DNA of 44,181 nucleotides from NCBI RefSeq assembly GCF_015265375.1, contig NZ_JABZXW010000009.1:1-44181 (forward strand), read 5' to 3'. How positions within the stretch are numbered: the stretch's first letter is position 1; each line of letters opens with the position of its first letter. A model generated the notes under the pieces. The model saw nothing but the letters and a program-made list of their open reading frames with translations. It was not told the origin of the DNA and did not search any database. Of the stretch, positions 17,976 to 25,787 are shown in pieces. Both the position numbers and the translations under genes were made by a program. Source of the DNA: Rothia sp. (in: high G+C Gram-positive bacteria) (GTDB lineage Bacteria; Actinomycetota; Actinomycetes; Actinomycetales; Micrococcaceae).

Positions 17976-18164
17976 TGTCATCCTTCGAGTTGTACGAATC
18001 ATGCTCTTTTATTCTATGCCTTAGCTCACGCATTTGTCCCTCACCTCGCCGAACTCCGACAAATAAACCCAATTTTTAATGCACTAATCCCCGCAACCGG
18101 AACCCTACGCTCACGTGGAGCGGCAGGGTCGGTGCGGGGATTGGTAGCGCGTACAGGCCGGGTT

Positions 18165-18212
18165 GCCGGTACAAATGCCGGTACAGAAGCCGGTACAGGA
18201 ACCGGCGATACG
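18165..18212. repeat. Four 12-bp tandem repeats between dehydrogenase gene and fhs
   Basis: Four head-to-tail units of consensus gccggtacagaa (18165-18176, 18177-18188, 18189-18200, 18201-18212), the last diverged and followed by half a unit. They start eight bases past the dehydrogenase stop. The reverse strand of each unit carries a short GTACCGGC core, so the array could fold on itself. Copy number probably varies between strains. Confidence 0.85.
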
Positions 18213-18220
18213 ACCGGCTA

Positions 18221-19264
18221 TTACGGCATGGTCAGCAGAACCTTGGTGGCGGTGCGCTGATCCATTGCCTCGTAACCCTTAGCTGCCTCGTCGATGGGCA
18301 GGACCAGGTCGAAGACCTTACCGGGCTCAATTTCGCCCTTGTAGATCAGGTCGATGAGGGTCGGCAGGTACTTGCGCACGGGGGCGGGGCCACCCTCCAG
18401 GTGAACCTGCTTGCCGAAGAGCTTATCGGTGCCGATGGAGCTATCGTGCGGCACGCCCACGAAGCCGATGTAGCCGCCGTGGCGTACGCAGCCGAGGGCC
18501 TGGTCGAAGGACTGCTGGGTACCTACAGCTTCCGCAACGCCGTGTGCGCCCACGCCGTCGGTGAGCTCCATGACCTTGGCGATGCCCTCTTCGCCGCGCT
18601 CTTCCACGATGTGGGTTGCACCGAATGCCTTAGCGAGTGCCTGACGCTCGGGGTTGCGGGACATGATGATGATCTTCTCCGCGCCGAGCTGCTTAGCGCC
18701 GATGACTGCGCTCAGGCCGACTGCGCCGTCGCCAACAACGACGATGGTCTTGCCGGGGCCTGCCTGCGCTGCGTCTGCTGCGTACCAGCCGGTGCCGAGC
18801 ACGTCGGATGCCGCCATCAGGTGCGGGATCTGCTCTGCGGTGGGTGCAGCGGGGGTCTTGACGAGGGTGCCATCTGCGAAGGGTACGCGGGCGTATTCTG
18901 CCTGGGTGCCGTTGGAGCGTGCGCCGATGAAGGCGTCGCCTGCTGCGATTGCCTTGAGGCAGCGGGAGGGGTAGCCTGCGGTGCAGGTTTCGCATTCGCC
19001 GCAGGAGATGCAGAAGGAGCCTACGACGAAGTCGCCGGGGGCTACGGTGGTGACCTCGGAGCCGACTTCGACGACTTCGCCGATGTATTCGTGGCCCATC
19101 GCCCGGTGGTCGACGGGCTGTGTGCCGCGGTAGGACCACAGGTCGGAGCCGCAGATGCAGGATGCTGCGAGCTTGATGATGGCGTCGGTGGGTTCGAGCA
19201 GGGTCGGCTTGTCGACTTCGTTGACGACGACCTTGCCGGGAGCTTCCATAACAACTGAACGCAT
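18221..19264 (-). CDS. Zinc-dependent alcohol dehydrogenase family protein
   Basis: A medium-chain NAD(P)-dependent dehydrogenase of 347 residues. The catalytic zinc site is C38 (in CGSD) with H58-E59; the structural zinc site is the cysteine cluster C88, C91, C94, C102. The cofactor fold follows, with VVGDGAVGLSAV. It resembles the Tdh/threonine-dehydrogenase-like group acting on small alcohols or polyols; the substrate cannot be fixed. AAAGGA precedes the ATG at 19264. It is placed before fhs on the same strand, but the two probably have separate signals. Confidence 0.9.
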   Translation of the reverse strand: MRSVVMEAPGKVVVNEVDKPTLLEPTDAIIKLAASCICGSDLWSYRGTQPVDHRAMGHEYIGEVVEVGSEVTTVAPGDFVVGSFCISCGECETCTAGYPSRCLKAIAAGDAFIGARSNGTQAEYARVPFADGTLVKTPAAPTAEQIPHLMAASDVLGTGWYAADAAQAGPGKTIVVVGDGAVGLSAVIGAKQLGAEKIIIMSRNPERQALAKAFGATHIVEERGEEGIAKVMELTDGVGAHGVAEAVGTQQSFDQALGCVRHGGYIGFVGVPHDSSIGTDKLFGKQVHLEGGPAPVRKYLPTLIDLIYKGEIEPGKVFDLVLPIDEAAKGYEAMDQRTATKVLLTMP

Positions 19265-19493
19265 GATATTCCTTTCAAATCTGCGTTGATGGTTAGTCGT
19301 ATCAGGGTACGCCCCGCACCCCGATATATCAATAATTTTTTATGCTACGGGGTGAAGGTAAAAATTCCGACAACCGGAACCAGAAAGGAACCAGAAAAAC
19401 CGCTCCCCCTCCCCCGATTCCCGAGCGCTTCCGCGCCAGGTTAAACCGGGGAAGCCTGGGCATCCTGGCACGTTAAATAGCCCGGTTAAACGG
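19265..19493. other. Non-coding gap between dehydrogenase gene and nrdF
   Basis: No gene is supported. It should hold the promoter of the dehydrogenase gene. The sequence ggttaaac occurs twice (about 19439-19446 and 19484-19491), in related surroundings. Confidence 0.5.
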
Positions 19494-19535
19494 CGGAACC
19501 CCCGCGCATCCACGGTGGACACGCGGGGGGTTCCG
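19494..19535 (-). terminator. Terminator of the nrd operon
   Basis: A 13-bp stem (19494-19506 with 19522-19535, one bulged G) and a 15-nt loop about 75 bases after nrdF. It likely ends the nrdHIEF transcript. Confidence 0.75.
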
Positions 19536-19609
19536 CTCGGTTTATCTCAGCCTCATAACTAAAGGCAAGAAAGGGGGCTCAGAAGTCCCAAGGCTTAGAA
19601 CTCTCAGCC

Positions 19610-20587
19610 TTAGAAGTCCCAGTCCTCGTCCTCAGTGTTCACGGCCTTACCAATCACGTAGGAAGAGCCGGAACCGGAGAAGAAATCGTGGTTCTCATCA
19701 GCGTTCGGGGACAGCGCCGACAGGATCGCCGGGGACACATTAGTCACGGACGCCGGGAACATCGGCTCGTAGCCCAGGTTCATCAGAGCCTTGTTAGCGT
19801 TGTAGTGCAGGAACTTCTTAACGTCCTCGCTCCAACCCACACCGTCATACAGGGAATGGGTGTACGCCACCTCGTTCTCGTACAGTTCGTACAGCAGGTT
19901 GAAGGTGTACTCCTTCAGCTCTGCCTGACGCTCCGCGGACTCCTTCGCCAGGCCACGCTGGAACTTGTAGCCAATGTAGTAGCCGTGCACTGCCTCGTCA
20001 CGAATAATCAGACGAATCAGGTCAGCGGTGTTAGTCAGCTTCGCGTGCGAAGACCAGTACATGGGCAGGTAGAAGCCCGAGTAGAACAGGAAGGACTCCA
20101 GCAGAGTAGAGGCAACCTTCTTCTTCAGCGGGTCATCACCGGTGTAGTAGGACAGAACAATCTTCGCCTTCTTCTGCAGGTGCTCATTCTCAGCAGCCCA
20201 GCGGAACGCCTCGTCAATCTCCTTGGTGGAGGCGAGGGTCGAGAAGATCGAGGAGTACGACTTTGCGTGCACGGACTCCATGAACGCAATGTTGGTGTAC
20301 ACGGCCTCTTCGTGCGCGGTCACAGCATCCGGTAGCAGGGACACGGCACCGACAGTACCCTGGATGGTGTCCAGCAGGGTCAGACCGGTGAAGACGCGCA
20401 TGGTCAGCTGCTTCTCTTCCTCGGTCAGGGTCTTCCAGGAGGGCACGTCGTTGCTCAGCGGCACCTTCTCCGGCAGCCAGAAGTTACCGGTCAGACGATC
20501 CCAAACCTCAAGGTCCTTCTCGTCCTCAATACGGTTCCAGTTGATAGCCTCGACCACGTGGTCGACGAGCTTCACCTTTTCGCTCAT
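19610..20587 (-). CDS. nrdF: Class Ib ribonucleotide reductase small subunit
   Basis: The 325-residue radical-generating beta subunit of the aerobic NrdEF reductase, holding a dimetal (Mn in vivo for class Ib) tyrosyl-radical site. The helical ferritin-like fold shows the metal-ligand segments MESVHAKSY and RDEAVHGYYIGYK and a C-terminal tail ending EDEDWDF, which docks to NrdE. GGAG lies 8 bases before the ATG at 20587. It is the last gene of nrdH-nrdI-nrdE-nrdF, separated from nrdE by 147 bases that contain a long hairpin. Confidence 0.96.
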   Translation of the reverse strand: MSEKVKLVDHVVEAINWNRIEDEKDLEVWDRLTGNFWLPEKVPLSNDVPSWKTLTEEEKQLTMRVFTGLTLLDTIQGTVGAVSLLPDAVTAHEEAVYTNIAFMESVHAKSYSSIFSTLASTKEIDEAFRWAAENEHLQKKAKIVLSYYTGDDPLKKKVASTLLESFLFYSGFYLPMYWSSHAKLTNTADLIRLIIRDEAVHGYYIGYKFQRGLAKESAERQAELKEYTFNLLYELYENEVAYTHSLYDGVGWSEDVKKFLHYNANKALMNLGYEPMFPASVTNVSPAILSALSPNADENHDFFSGSGSSYVIGKAVNTEDEDWDF

Positions 20588-20606
20588 TAGTAATTCTCCG
20601 ATTCTT

Positions 20607-20680
20607 AAGGGGCGGTTACAGTGCCACGCGCGCCCAGCCAGTCGCGCAGGCGGTTTGCGTGTTCACCGTAACCGCCCCTT
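20607..20680 (-). promoter_or_regulatory. Intercistronic stem-loop between nrdE and nrdF
   Basis: A perfect 13-bp stem (20607-20619/20668-20680) encloses a 48-nt GC-rich loop that can fold further. It occupies the nrdE-nrdF gap and ends 20 bases before the nrdF start codon. It may be an attenuating terminator, a processing site or a stability element that sets the NrdE to NrdF ratio. Confidence 0.6.
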
Positions 20681-20734
20681 CCAGTCTTTAGTTATAGTGT
20701 GCCAGCTCAGGCTGAATGCGTCACAGCATTCAGG

Positions 20735-22915
20735 CTAGAGCATGCAGGATACGCAGCCTTCAACCTCGGTGCCTTCAAGAGCCATCTGACGCAGACGGAT
20801 GTAGTAGATGGTCTTGATGCCCTTACGCCATGCGTAAATCTGGGCGCGGTTGATATCGCGGGTGGTTGCGGTATCGCGGAAGAAGAGGGTCAGCGACAGG
20901 CCCTGGTCCACGTGCTGGGTTGCCACAGCGTAGGTGTCGATGATCTTCTCGTAACCAATTTCGTAGGAGTCCTGGTAGTACTCCAGGTTCTCGTTGGTCA
21001 TGTACGGTGCCGGGTAGTAGACGCGGCCGAGCTTGCCTTCCTTACGGATCTCAATCTTCGAAGCAATCGGGTGAATCGAAGAGGTCGAACCGTTGATGTA
21101 GGAGATGGAGCCGGTCGGCGGAACAGCCTGCAGGTTCTGGTTGTACATGCCGTACTGTGCCACGTCAGCAGCCAGCTGAATCCACTCTTCACGGGTGGGG
21201 ATGTGGTGCTTAGCGAACAGTTCGCGGGTACGTTCGGTCTGCGGTGCCCATTCCTTCTCAATGTACTTTGCGAAGAACTCACCGGACGCGTACTTCGAGT
21301 TCTCGAAGCCCTCGAAACGCTGGCCGCGTTCCTTAGCAATCTGCATGGAGGCGCGGATTGCGTGGTAGGCGACGGTGTAGAAGTACATGTTGGTGAAGTC
21401 CAGTGCTTCTTCAGAACCGTAGTAGACATGCTCGCGTGCCAGGTAGCCGTGCAGGTTCATCTGGCCCAGACCCACGGCGTGGCTCATGCCGTTGCCGCGC
21501 TCGATGGAGGGTACGGAGCGGATGTCGGACTGGTCGGAGACGGAGGTCAGCGAACGAATCGCGGTTTCCACGGTCTTGCCGAAGTCGTCGCCGTCCATGG
21601 TCAGTGCAATGTTCAGCGAACCGAGGTTGCAGGAGATGTCCTTACCGACGGTCTCGTAGCCGAGGTCAGCGTGGTAGGTGGACGGCTCAGAAACCTGCAG
21701 GATCTCGGAGCACAGGTTGGACATGATGACCTTACCGGCGATGGGGTTCGCGCGGTTGACGGTGTCTTCGAACATCACGTACGGGTAGCCGGACTCGAAC
21801 TGGATCTCTGCGATGGTCTGGAAGAACTCGCGTGCGTTGATCTTGGTCTTGGTGATGCGTGCATCGTCGACCATCTCGTAGTACTTCTCGGAGACGTTGA
21901 TGTCGGAGAAGGGCACGCCGTAGATGCGTTCCACATCGTACGGGGAGAAGAGGTACATGTCCTCGTTCTTCTTCGCCAGCTCGAAGGTGATGTCGGGGAT
22001 GACAACGCCCAGGGAGAGGGTCTTAATGCGGATCTTCTCGTCAGCGTTCTCACGCTTGGTGTCCAGGAAGGCGTAGATGTCGGGGTGGTGTGCGTGCAGG
22101 TACACGGCACCGGCACCCTGACGCGCGCCGAGCTGGTTTGCGTAGGAGAAGGCGTCTTCCAGCAGCTTCATGACGGGGATAACGCCCGAGGACTGGTTCT
22201 CAATCTTCTTAATGGGCGCACCGGACTCGCGCAGGTTGGTCAGGGCGAATGCCACGCCGCCGCCGCGCTTGGAGAGCTGCAGTGCAGAGTTGATGGAGCG
22301 ACCGATGGACTCCATGTTGTCTTCCATGCGCAGCAGGAAGCAGGAGACGAGCTCGCCGCGTTGCTTCTTACCTGCGTTGAGGAAGGTTGGGGTTGCCGGC
22401 TGGAAACGGCCGGAGATAATCTCGTCGACGATGTCTTCGGCGAGCTTCTCGTTGCCTTCAGCCAGCAGCAGTGCGACCATGCAGACGCGGTCCTCGAAAC
22501 GCTCCAGGTAGCGCTGACCGTCGAAGGTCTTGAGCGCGTAGGAGGTGTAGAACTTGAAGGCACCGAGGAAGGTCGGGAAGCGGAACTTCACGGCGTAGGC
22601 GCGCTTGAACAGGTTCTTAATGAACTGGAAGTTGTACTTGTCGAAGAGTTCCGGCTCGTAGTACTGGTTCTCGATCAGGTACTCGATCTTCTCTTCCAGG
22701 TCGTGGAAGAAGACGGTGTTGTTGTTGACGTGCTGCAGGAAGTACTGACGTGCTGCCTGGCGGTCTGCATCGAACTGGATCTGGCCGTTCTCATCGTAGA
22801 GGTTCAGCAGTGCGTTCAGCTCGTGGTAGCTCATACCTTTGAACTTCTCGGGCACGCTCTTGCCGTTGTGGCCTGCACCGAGAGTTTCTAGTGCTGAGGG
22901 CAGTTTTGCGTCCAA
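20735..22915 (-). CDS. nrdE: Class Ib ribonucleotide reductase large subunit
   Basis: Catalytic alpha subunit that reduces ribonucleoside diphosphates. The 726-residue protein contains the ten-stranded barrel with the active-site region SNLCSEI, the NLGSLNIALTM block, and the C-terminal redox pair in EGCVSCML that receives electrons from NrdH. No long N-terminal ATP-cone is seen, as expected of class Ib. The reading opens at a TTG (22915) with GGAAG about five bases upstream; the next in-frame ATG would cut conserved sequence. It overlaps the end of nrdI by 28 bases, indicating translational coupling. Confidence 0.95.
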   Translation of the reverse strand: MDAKLPSALETLGAGHNGKSVPEKFKGMSYHELNALLNLYDENGQIQFDADRQAARQYFLQHVNNNTVFFHDLEEKIEYLIENQYYEPELFDKYNFQFIKNLFKRAYAVKFRFPTFLGAFKFYTSYALKTFDGQRYLERFEDRVCMVALLLAEGNEKLAEDIVDEIISGRFQPATPTFLNAGKKQRGELVSCFLLRMEDNMESIGRSINSALQLSKRGGGVAFALTNLRESGAPIKKIENQSSGVIPVMKLLEDAFSYANQLGARQGAGAVYLHAHHPDIYAFLDTKRENADEKIRIKTLSLGVVIPDITFELAKKNEDMYLFSPYDVERIYGVPFSDINVSEKYYEMVDDARITKTKINAREFFQTIAEIQFESGYPYVMFEDTVNRANPIAGKVIMSNLCSEILQVSEPSTYHADLGYETVGKDISCNLGSLNIALTMDGDDFGKTVETAIRSLTSVSDQSDIRSVPSIERGNGMSHAVGLGQMNLHGYLAREHVYYGSEEALDFTNMYFYTVAYHAIRASMQIAKERGQRFEGFENSKYASGEFFAKYIEKEWAPQTERTRELFAKHHIPTREEWIQLAADVAQYGMYNQNLQAVPPTGSISYINGSTSSIHPIASKIEIRKEGKLGRVYYPAPYMTNENLEYYQDSYEIGYEKIIDTYAVATQHVDQGLSLTLFFRDTATTRDINRAQIYAWRKGIKTIYYIRLRQMALEGTEVEGCVSCML

Positions 22916-23418
22916 AATGCTTCCAATCCTTCGTTGACTTTTTCTACATCTGAATCGGTGCCCATGAGCTCAAACTTGAAGAGCACGGGCACATCGCACT
23001 TCTTGGCGACAATGTCTGCCGCGATACCGAAGAGCGGACCAAAGTTGGTGTTGCCGGAGCCAATCACACCGAGTATGTGGTTGCGATTCTGCTCCACGTT
23101 CAGGAATTTAACCACCTGCGGGGGAACGTTACCGGCGCCTTCAGGCTTACCGTAGGTGGGGACGATGAGCACGAACGGCTCATCAAGAATGAGAGTGTCT
23201 TCGCCGGTGCGCAGCGGCAGGCGGAGGCGGCGGGCACGGATTTTCTCCACGAACTTGTGGGTGTTACCTGAGATGGAGGAGAAGTACACGATGAGTGGTG
23301 CGGAGGAATCCATCGGCTCCCCGGTCGCTCGACCCTCGGAGGCGTTGCGTGCGTCCATAAGAATCTTGCGGATTTCTGCGTGCTCGTCGACGGGGGTGGG
23401 CGTGAGGGCGGTACTCAA
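22888..23418 (-). CDS. nrdI: NrdI flavodoxin-like activator of class Ib reductase
   Basis: A flavodoxin-like protein that supplies oxidant for assembling the Mn-tyrosyl cofactor in NrdF. FSSISGNTHKFVEKI is the phosphate-binding loop, and GVIGSGNTNFGPLF is the flavin loop. The 176-residue reading begins at TTG 23418, which has AAGGAG six bases upstream. This gives an N-terminal extension of about 46 residues relative to most NrdI proteins; an internal ATG before SSAPLIVYF would give a standard length but has weaker initiation sequence. It lies between nrdH and nrdE and overlaps the latter. Confidence 0.93.
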   Translation of the reverse strand: MSTALTPTPVDEHAEIRKILMDARNASEGRATGEPMDSSAPLIVYFSSISGNTHKFVEKIRARRLRLPLRTGEDTLILDEPFVLIVPTYGKPEGAGNVPPQVVKFLNVEQNRNHILGVIGSGNTNFGPLFGIAADIVAKKCDVPVLFKFELMGTDSDVEKVNEGLEAFWTQNCPQH

Positions 23419-23491
23419 CGTGTACTCCTTATCTCTTGTGCCGGGTGTTCCGTACCGATTCCGTTTGTACGGGTTTCGGCCGGGTTGGTTG

Positions 23492-23716
23492 TTACGCTGC
23501 CAGAGCGTTGATCTTGTCGGGCTGGAAGCCGGACCAGTGTTCCTCGCCTGCGATGACAACGGGTGCCTGCATGTAGCCGAGGGACTTGACCATTTCGAGG
23601 GCCTGAGCGTCTTCGGTGATATCAACCTTGGTGTAGCTGATACCCTTCGCGTCGAGGGCGCGGTAGGTCATGTTGCACTGGACGCACTGGGGCTTGGTGT
23701 ACACGGTCACTACCAT
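23492..23716 (-). CDS. nrdH: NrdH glutaredoxin-like electron donor
   Basis: A 74-residue redox protein that reduces NrdE. It has the CVQC active site at 11-14, the glutaredoxin-like fold, APVV with cis-proline near 51-54, and the C-terminal WSGFQPDKI typical of NrdH. AAGAGG lies about 8 bases before the ATG. It is the first gene of the nrd operon; the control sites lie about 200 bases upstream. Confidence 0.96.
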   Translation of the reverse strand: MVVTVYTKPQCVQCNMTYRALDAKGISYTKVDITEDAQALEMVKSLGYMQAPVVIAGEEHWSGFQPDKINALAA

Positions 23717-23910
23717 TGGGGTGCCTCTTACTTTCTCCCGCTCAGGCGGGGTTATCTCGTGAATGAATCTGGCGTGTTTCGTCGGTGGTTCGCCACGTGT
23801 TGTTTACGGCGGGCGCTGTGCCGTCCGCTGCCCCCTCCTAGTGGGGTGTGGCGGTTTCCTGCGCTGGGGCAGGACACTTAAGGTGCCGTAGTGGTGGAAC
23901 CGAGTATTAA

Positions 23911-23926
23911 TACTACATCTAGTGTC
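23911..23926. promoter_or_regulatory. Candidate NrdR box 1
   Basis: The 14-mer actacatctagtgt (23912-23925) resembles the known NrdR recognition pattern of an imperfect palindrome with ACTA/TAGT arms. It lies about 195 bases upstream of nrdH, in the expected promoter area. Confidence 0.55.
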
Positions 23927-23938
23927 GAGAAATTTCTT

Positions 23939-23958
23939 CACCACAAGATGATGTGGTG
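23939..23958. promoter_or_regulatory. Candidate NrdR box 2
   Basis: An inverted repeat with perfect 7-bp arms (caccaca...tgtggtg). Its centre lies 30 bp from the centre of box 1, close to three helical turns, as is usual for paired NrdR sites. It fits the consensus less well than box 1. Confidence 0.45.
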
Positions 23959-24021
23959 TGAGGGTCGTGTTTCGTTCGATAAACCCACAGCTGAACCCAC
24001 TTAAGAGGGGGTGTCTACAGC

Positions 24022-24030
24022 TTATCCACA
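24022..24030 (+). promoter_or_regulatory. DnaA-box sequence TTATCCACA (first)
   Basis: An exact match to the DnaA box TTATNCACA. It lies about 305 bases upstream of nrdH and 55 bp from a second copy in the same orientation. Confidence 0.5.
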
Positions 24031-24076
24031 CCCTGCTCCGGGGCTAGTTCGCCGTATTTTCGCGGGGTGTGCCGGG

Positions 24077-24085
24077 TTATCCACA
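24077..24085 (+). promoter_or_regulatory. DnaA-box sequence TTATCCACA (second)
   Basis: A second exact DnaA-box match in the same orientation. Two copies within 64 bases are unlikely by chance at this base composition, but too few for an origin. A role in coupling nrd expression to replication initiation is inferred. Confidence 0.5.
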
Positions 24086-24398
24086 GGTGGGGTTTAAGTT
24101 GGGCAGGATTTTTAAGGGTTCATTCGCTCACTGAGTTGAGGTTTAGTTAACCTCATGTATGCTTTCGGGGGCATAAAACCCGGCAGATTCGGGCTTGATT
24201 TTAAAGAGATCTTAACTCTCCCCCGTTCTTGCGCGGAACGGCGCGGTTTTAAAGCAGAACAGACTTTCTTAAAGGCGGGGGTTAACCCCCTTCGAGCGGG
24301 TCTAAGCTGTGTGATTAAGGCTGTAGAAAAGATTTTTAACTCTTTTTCGGTAGCCGGTGTGTCGTGGGTTTAAGTTGGTTAATGCTTCTGGAATGGCA
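24086..24398. other. Non-coding region rich in TTAA and short palindromes
   Basis: No supported gene. A plus-strand open frame at 24155-24373 has no properly placed ribosome site and no recognised product. Visible are a 14-bp perfect palindrome GGGGGTTAACCCCC (24277-24290), a gaggtt/aacctc stem (24138-24143/24149-24154), and frequent tttaa/ttaa motifs. It may be a distal part of the nrd control region. Confidence 0.45.
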
Positions 24399-24444
24399 AA
24401 ACCCACCGCATATACCGGTATTTCACGGTATTTACGGTGGGTTT
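24399..24444 (-). terminator. Two-tier hairpin downstream of the App1 phosphatase gene
   Basis: A 10-bp outer stem (24399-24408/24435-24444) and an inner 5-bp stem (24413-24417/24426-24430), 57 bases past the stop of the App1 gene. There is no U-run. Confidence 0.65.
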
Positions 24445-24500
24445 ACTGGGTATCGGCGCTGGTTTTAGCAACCGGCGAGAAGTACCGGTGCGGCTGCCGC

Positions 24501-25610
24501 CTAGAAATCGATTAGGCCCAGCTCACGCAGTTTCTTACTCAGTGTTACGCCGTCAGTGGCTTCAATCCACAGGGGCGAGCGCATCATCTGCTCGGCGCGG
24601 TAGTCGCTCCACACGCGGCCGGAGGCGAGCATGGTCTCCCCCACGGTCAGGTTGCGGATGACGATTGCCGCCACGTTGTCCGGGTAGCGTACCGCGAAGC
24701 CGTTGTAGATGTACGGGTCGCGCTGCCCGTCGTCGCCGACGAGAATCCACTTCATCTGCGGGAATTCCTCGGCGAGGCGGCGCAGGGACTCGACCTTGTG
24801 GTTGGTGCCGGAGCGGAACCAGCGGTCGGGGGTGGGGCCCCAGTCGGTCAGCAGGAACGTGCCGCGCGGGTAGCCGTTGCGGCTAAGGAAGCGGCGCAGG
24901 GTCGGGGTGATGTTCCAGGCGCCGGTGGACAGGTACATGAACGGCGCATCCGGGTGGCTGCGACGGATGCGGTCGGTCATGACCGCCATGCCGGGGGTGG
25001 GGATGCGTGCGTGCTCGTCGAGGATGAAGGAGTTCCAGGCGGCGACGAGGGGGCGCGGCAGCATGGTGACCATGACGGTGTCGTCCACGTCCATGATGAC
25101 GCCGAGCTTCTGGCTTTCGGGAACGATGTAGACGCTGGTTGCTACGGCGCGGGATCCGGGCACGTACATGACGACTTCGTGGATGCCGGGTTCCAGGTCG
25201 ATGCTGAGTTTTACGTCAAGCACGCCGCCGCGGTCAGTGTACGCCTCGTACTTGGTGCCGCCGATGACGATGGTGACGGGCGCGTCGGACATTGCGGTTG
25301 CGGTGAAGGAGCGCCAGCCGCGCATGGGATTGGCGGTGTCTTGGGTGCCGTCGACGACCTGCAGGAGGCGTTCGAGGGTGACCGTCTTGTAGAGGGCGCG
25401 GGCGATAACGCGGACCCAGCCGGGGTTTCCGTCGGATGCGGCGCGGCCGTAGCCTTCGGTGGGCACGAGGATAGGCTCGCGACCGGCGGCGATGGCGCGC
25501 TTTTCTCGCCACCGGTGTAGCCGGTCTGCAACGCGGTAGCCGATGTTGACTGCCTCGTCGGCAGCATCGTTCACAAGGTTGCGCAGTTCGTGAGTGCCCA
25601 AATTCTCCAT
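24501..25610 (-). CDS. App1-family (DUF2183) phosphatase domain protein
   Basis: A 369-residue protein of the App1 family, whose yeast member is a phosphatidate phosphatase. Residues about 105-165 form a beta-rich N-terminal domain. The HAD-like catalytic part starts with MDVDDTV (D174, D176) and continues with LSTGAWNI (Thr/Ser motif) and VGDDGQRDP (acidic motif). There is no signal peptide or membrane segment, so action at the cytoplasmic lipid surface is inferred. The ATG at 25610 is preceded by TACACT exactly six bases away and has no clear ribosome site, suggesting a leaderless message. It is divergent from the plus-strand deacetylase gene. Confidence 0.85.
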   Translation of the reverse strand: MENLGTHELRNLVNDAADEAVNIGYRVADRLHRWREKRAIAAGREPILVPTEGYGRAASDGNPGWVRVIARALYKTVTLERLLQVVDGTQDTANPMRGWRSFTATAMSDAPVTIVIGGTKYEAYTDRGGVLDVKLSIDLEPGIHEVVMYVPGSRAVATSVYIVPESQKLGVIMDVDDTVMVTMLPRPLVAAWNSFILDEHARIPTPGMAVMTDRIRRSHPDAPFMYLSTGAWNITPTLRRFLSRNGYPRGTFLLTDWGPTPDRWFRSGTNHKVESLRRLAEEFPQMKWILVGDDGQRDPYIYNGFAVRYPDNVAAIVIRNLTVGETMLASGRVWSDYRAEQMMRSPLWIEATDGVTLSKKLRELGLIDF

Positions 25611-25616
25611 CCCACT

Positions 25617-25622
25617 AGTGTA
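25617..25622 (-). promoter_or_regulatory. -10 box TACACT placed for a leaderless transcript (App1 gene)
   Basis: TACACT, six bases, ATG. Identical hexamer and spacing to the MBL hydrolase and minus-strand deacetylase genes. Confidence 0.55.
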
Positions 25623-25774
25623 GCGGAGCGTTACCGGCTTACGGCTTTAGGATTTTGTGTTCTTATACCTAGTTTTTATACCTATTAATACTGTGGTGCT
25701 GAGCGCGGGGTGTGATGTGCACATTATTTAGGGTGTATTCGCTGTTCGGATTCGTTCCTTGCAGGTGGGGGCGT

Positions 25775-25780
25775 TATCCT
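25775..25780 (+). promoter_or_regulatory. -10 box TATCCT before the plus-strand deacetylase gene
   Basis: TATCCT fits TANNNT and ends seven bases before the ATG at 25788. The seven-base gap contains GGAAGG, too near the ATG for a normal ribosome site, so leaderless initiation is favoured. Confidence 0.45.
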
Positions 25781-25787
25781 GGAAGGT

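Noticed and set aside
18165..18212. CRISPR-like array
   Set aside because: Units are 12 bases with no spacers and no cas genes; it is a simple tandem repeat.
20681..20705. A further NrdR box before nrdE's end (ttatagtgt)
   Set aside because: Only one half-site is present; the partner arm does not match.
24022..24085. Possible replication origin because of two DnaA boxes
   Set aside because: Only two boxes, and no dnaA, dnaN, AT-rich unwinding element or gene-strand switch nearby.
24155..24373. Plus-strand 72-codon frame in the nrd upstream region
   Set aside because: No ribosome site at proper spacing, odd codon use, a perfect palindrome inside it and no recognised motif; treated as non-coding.
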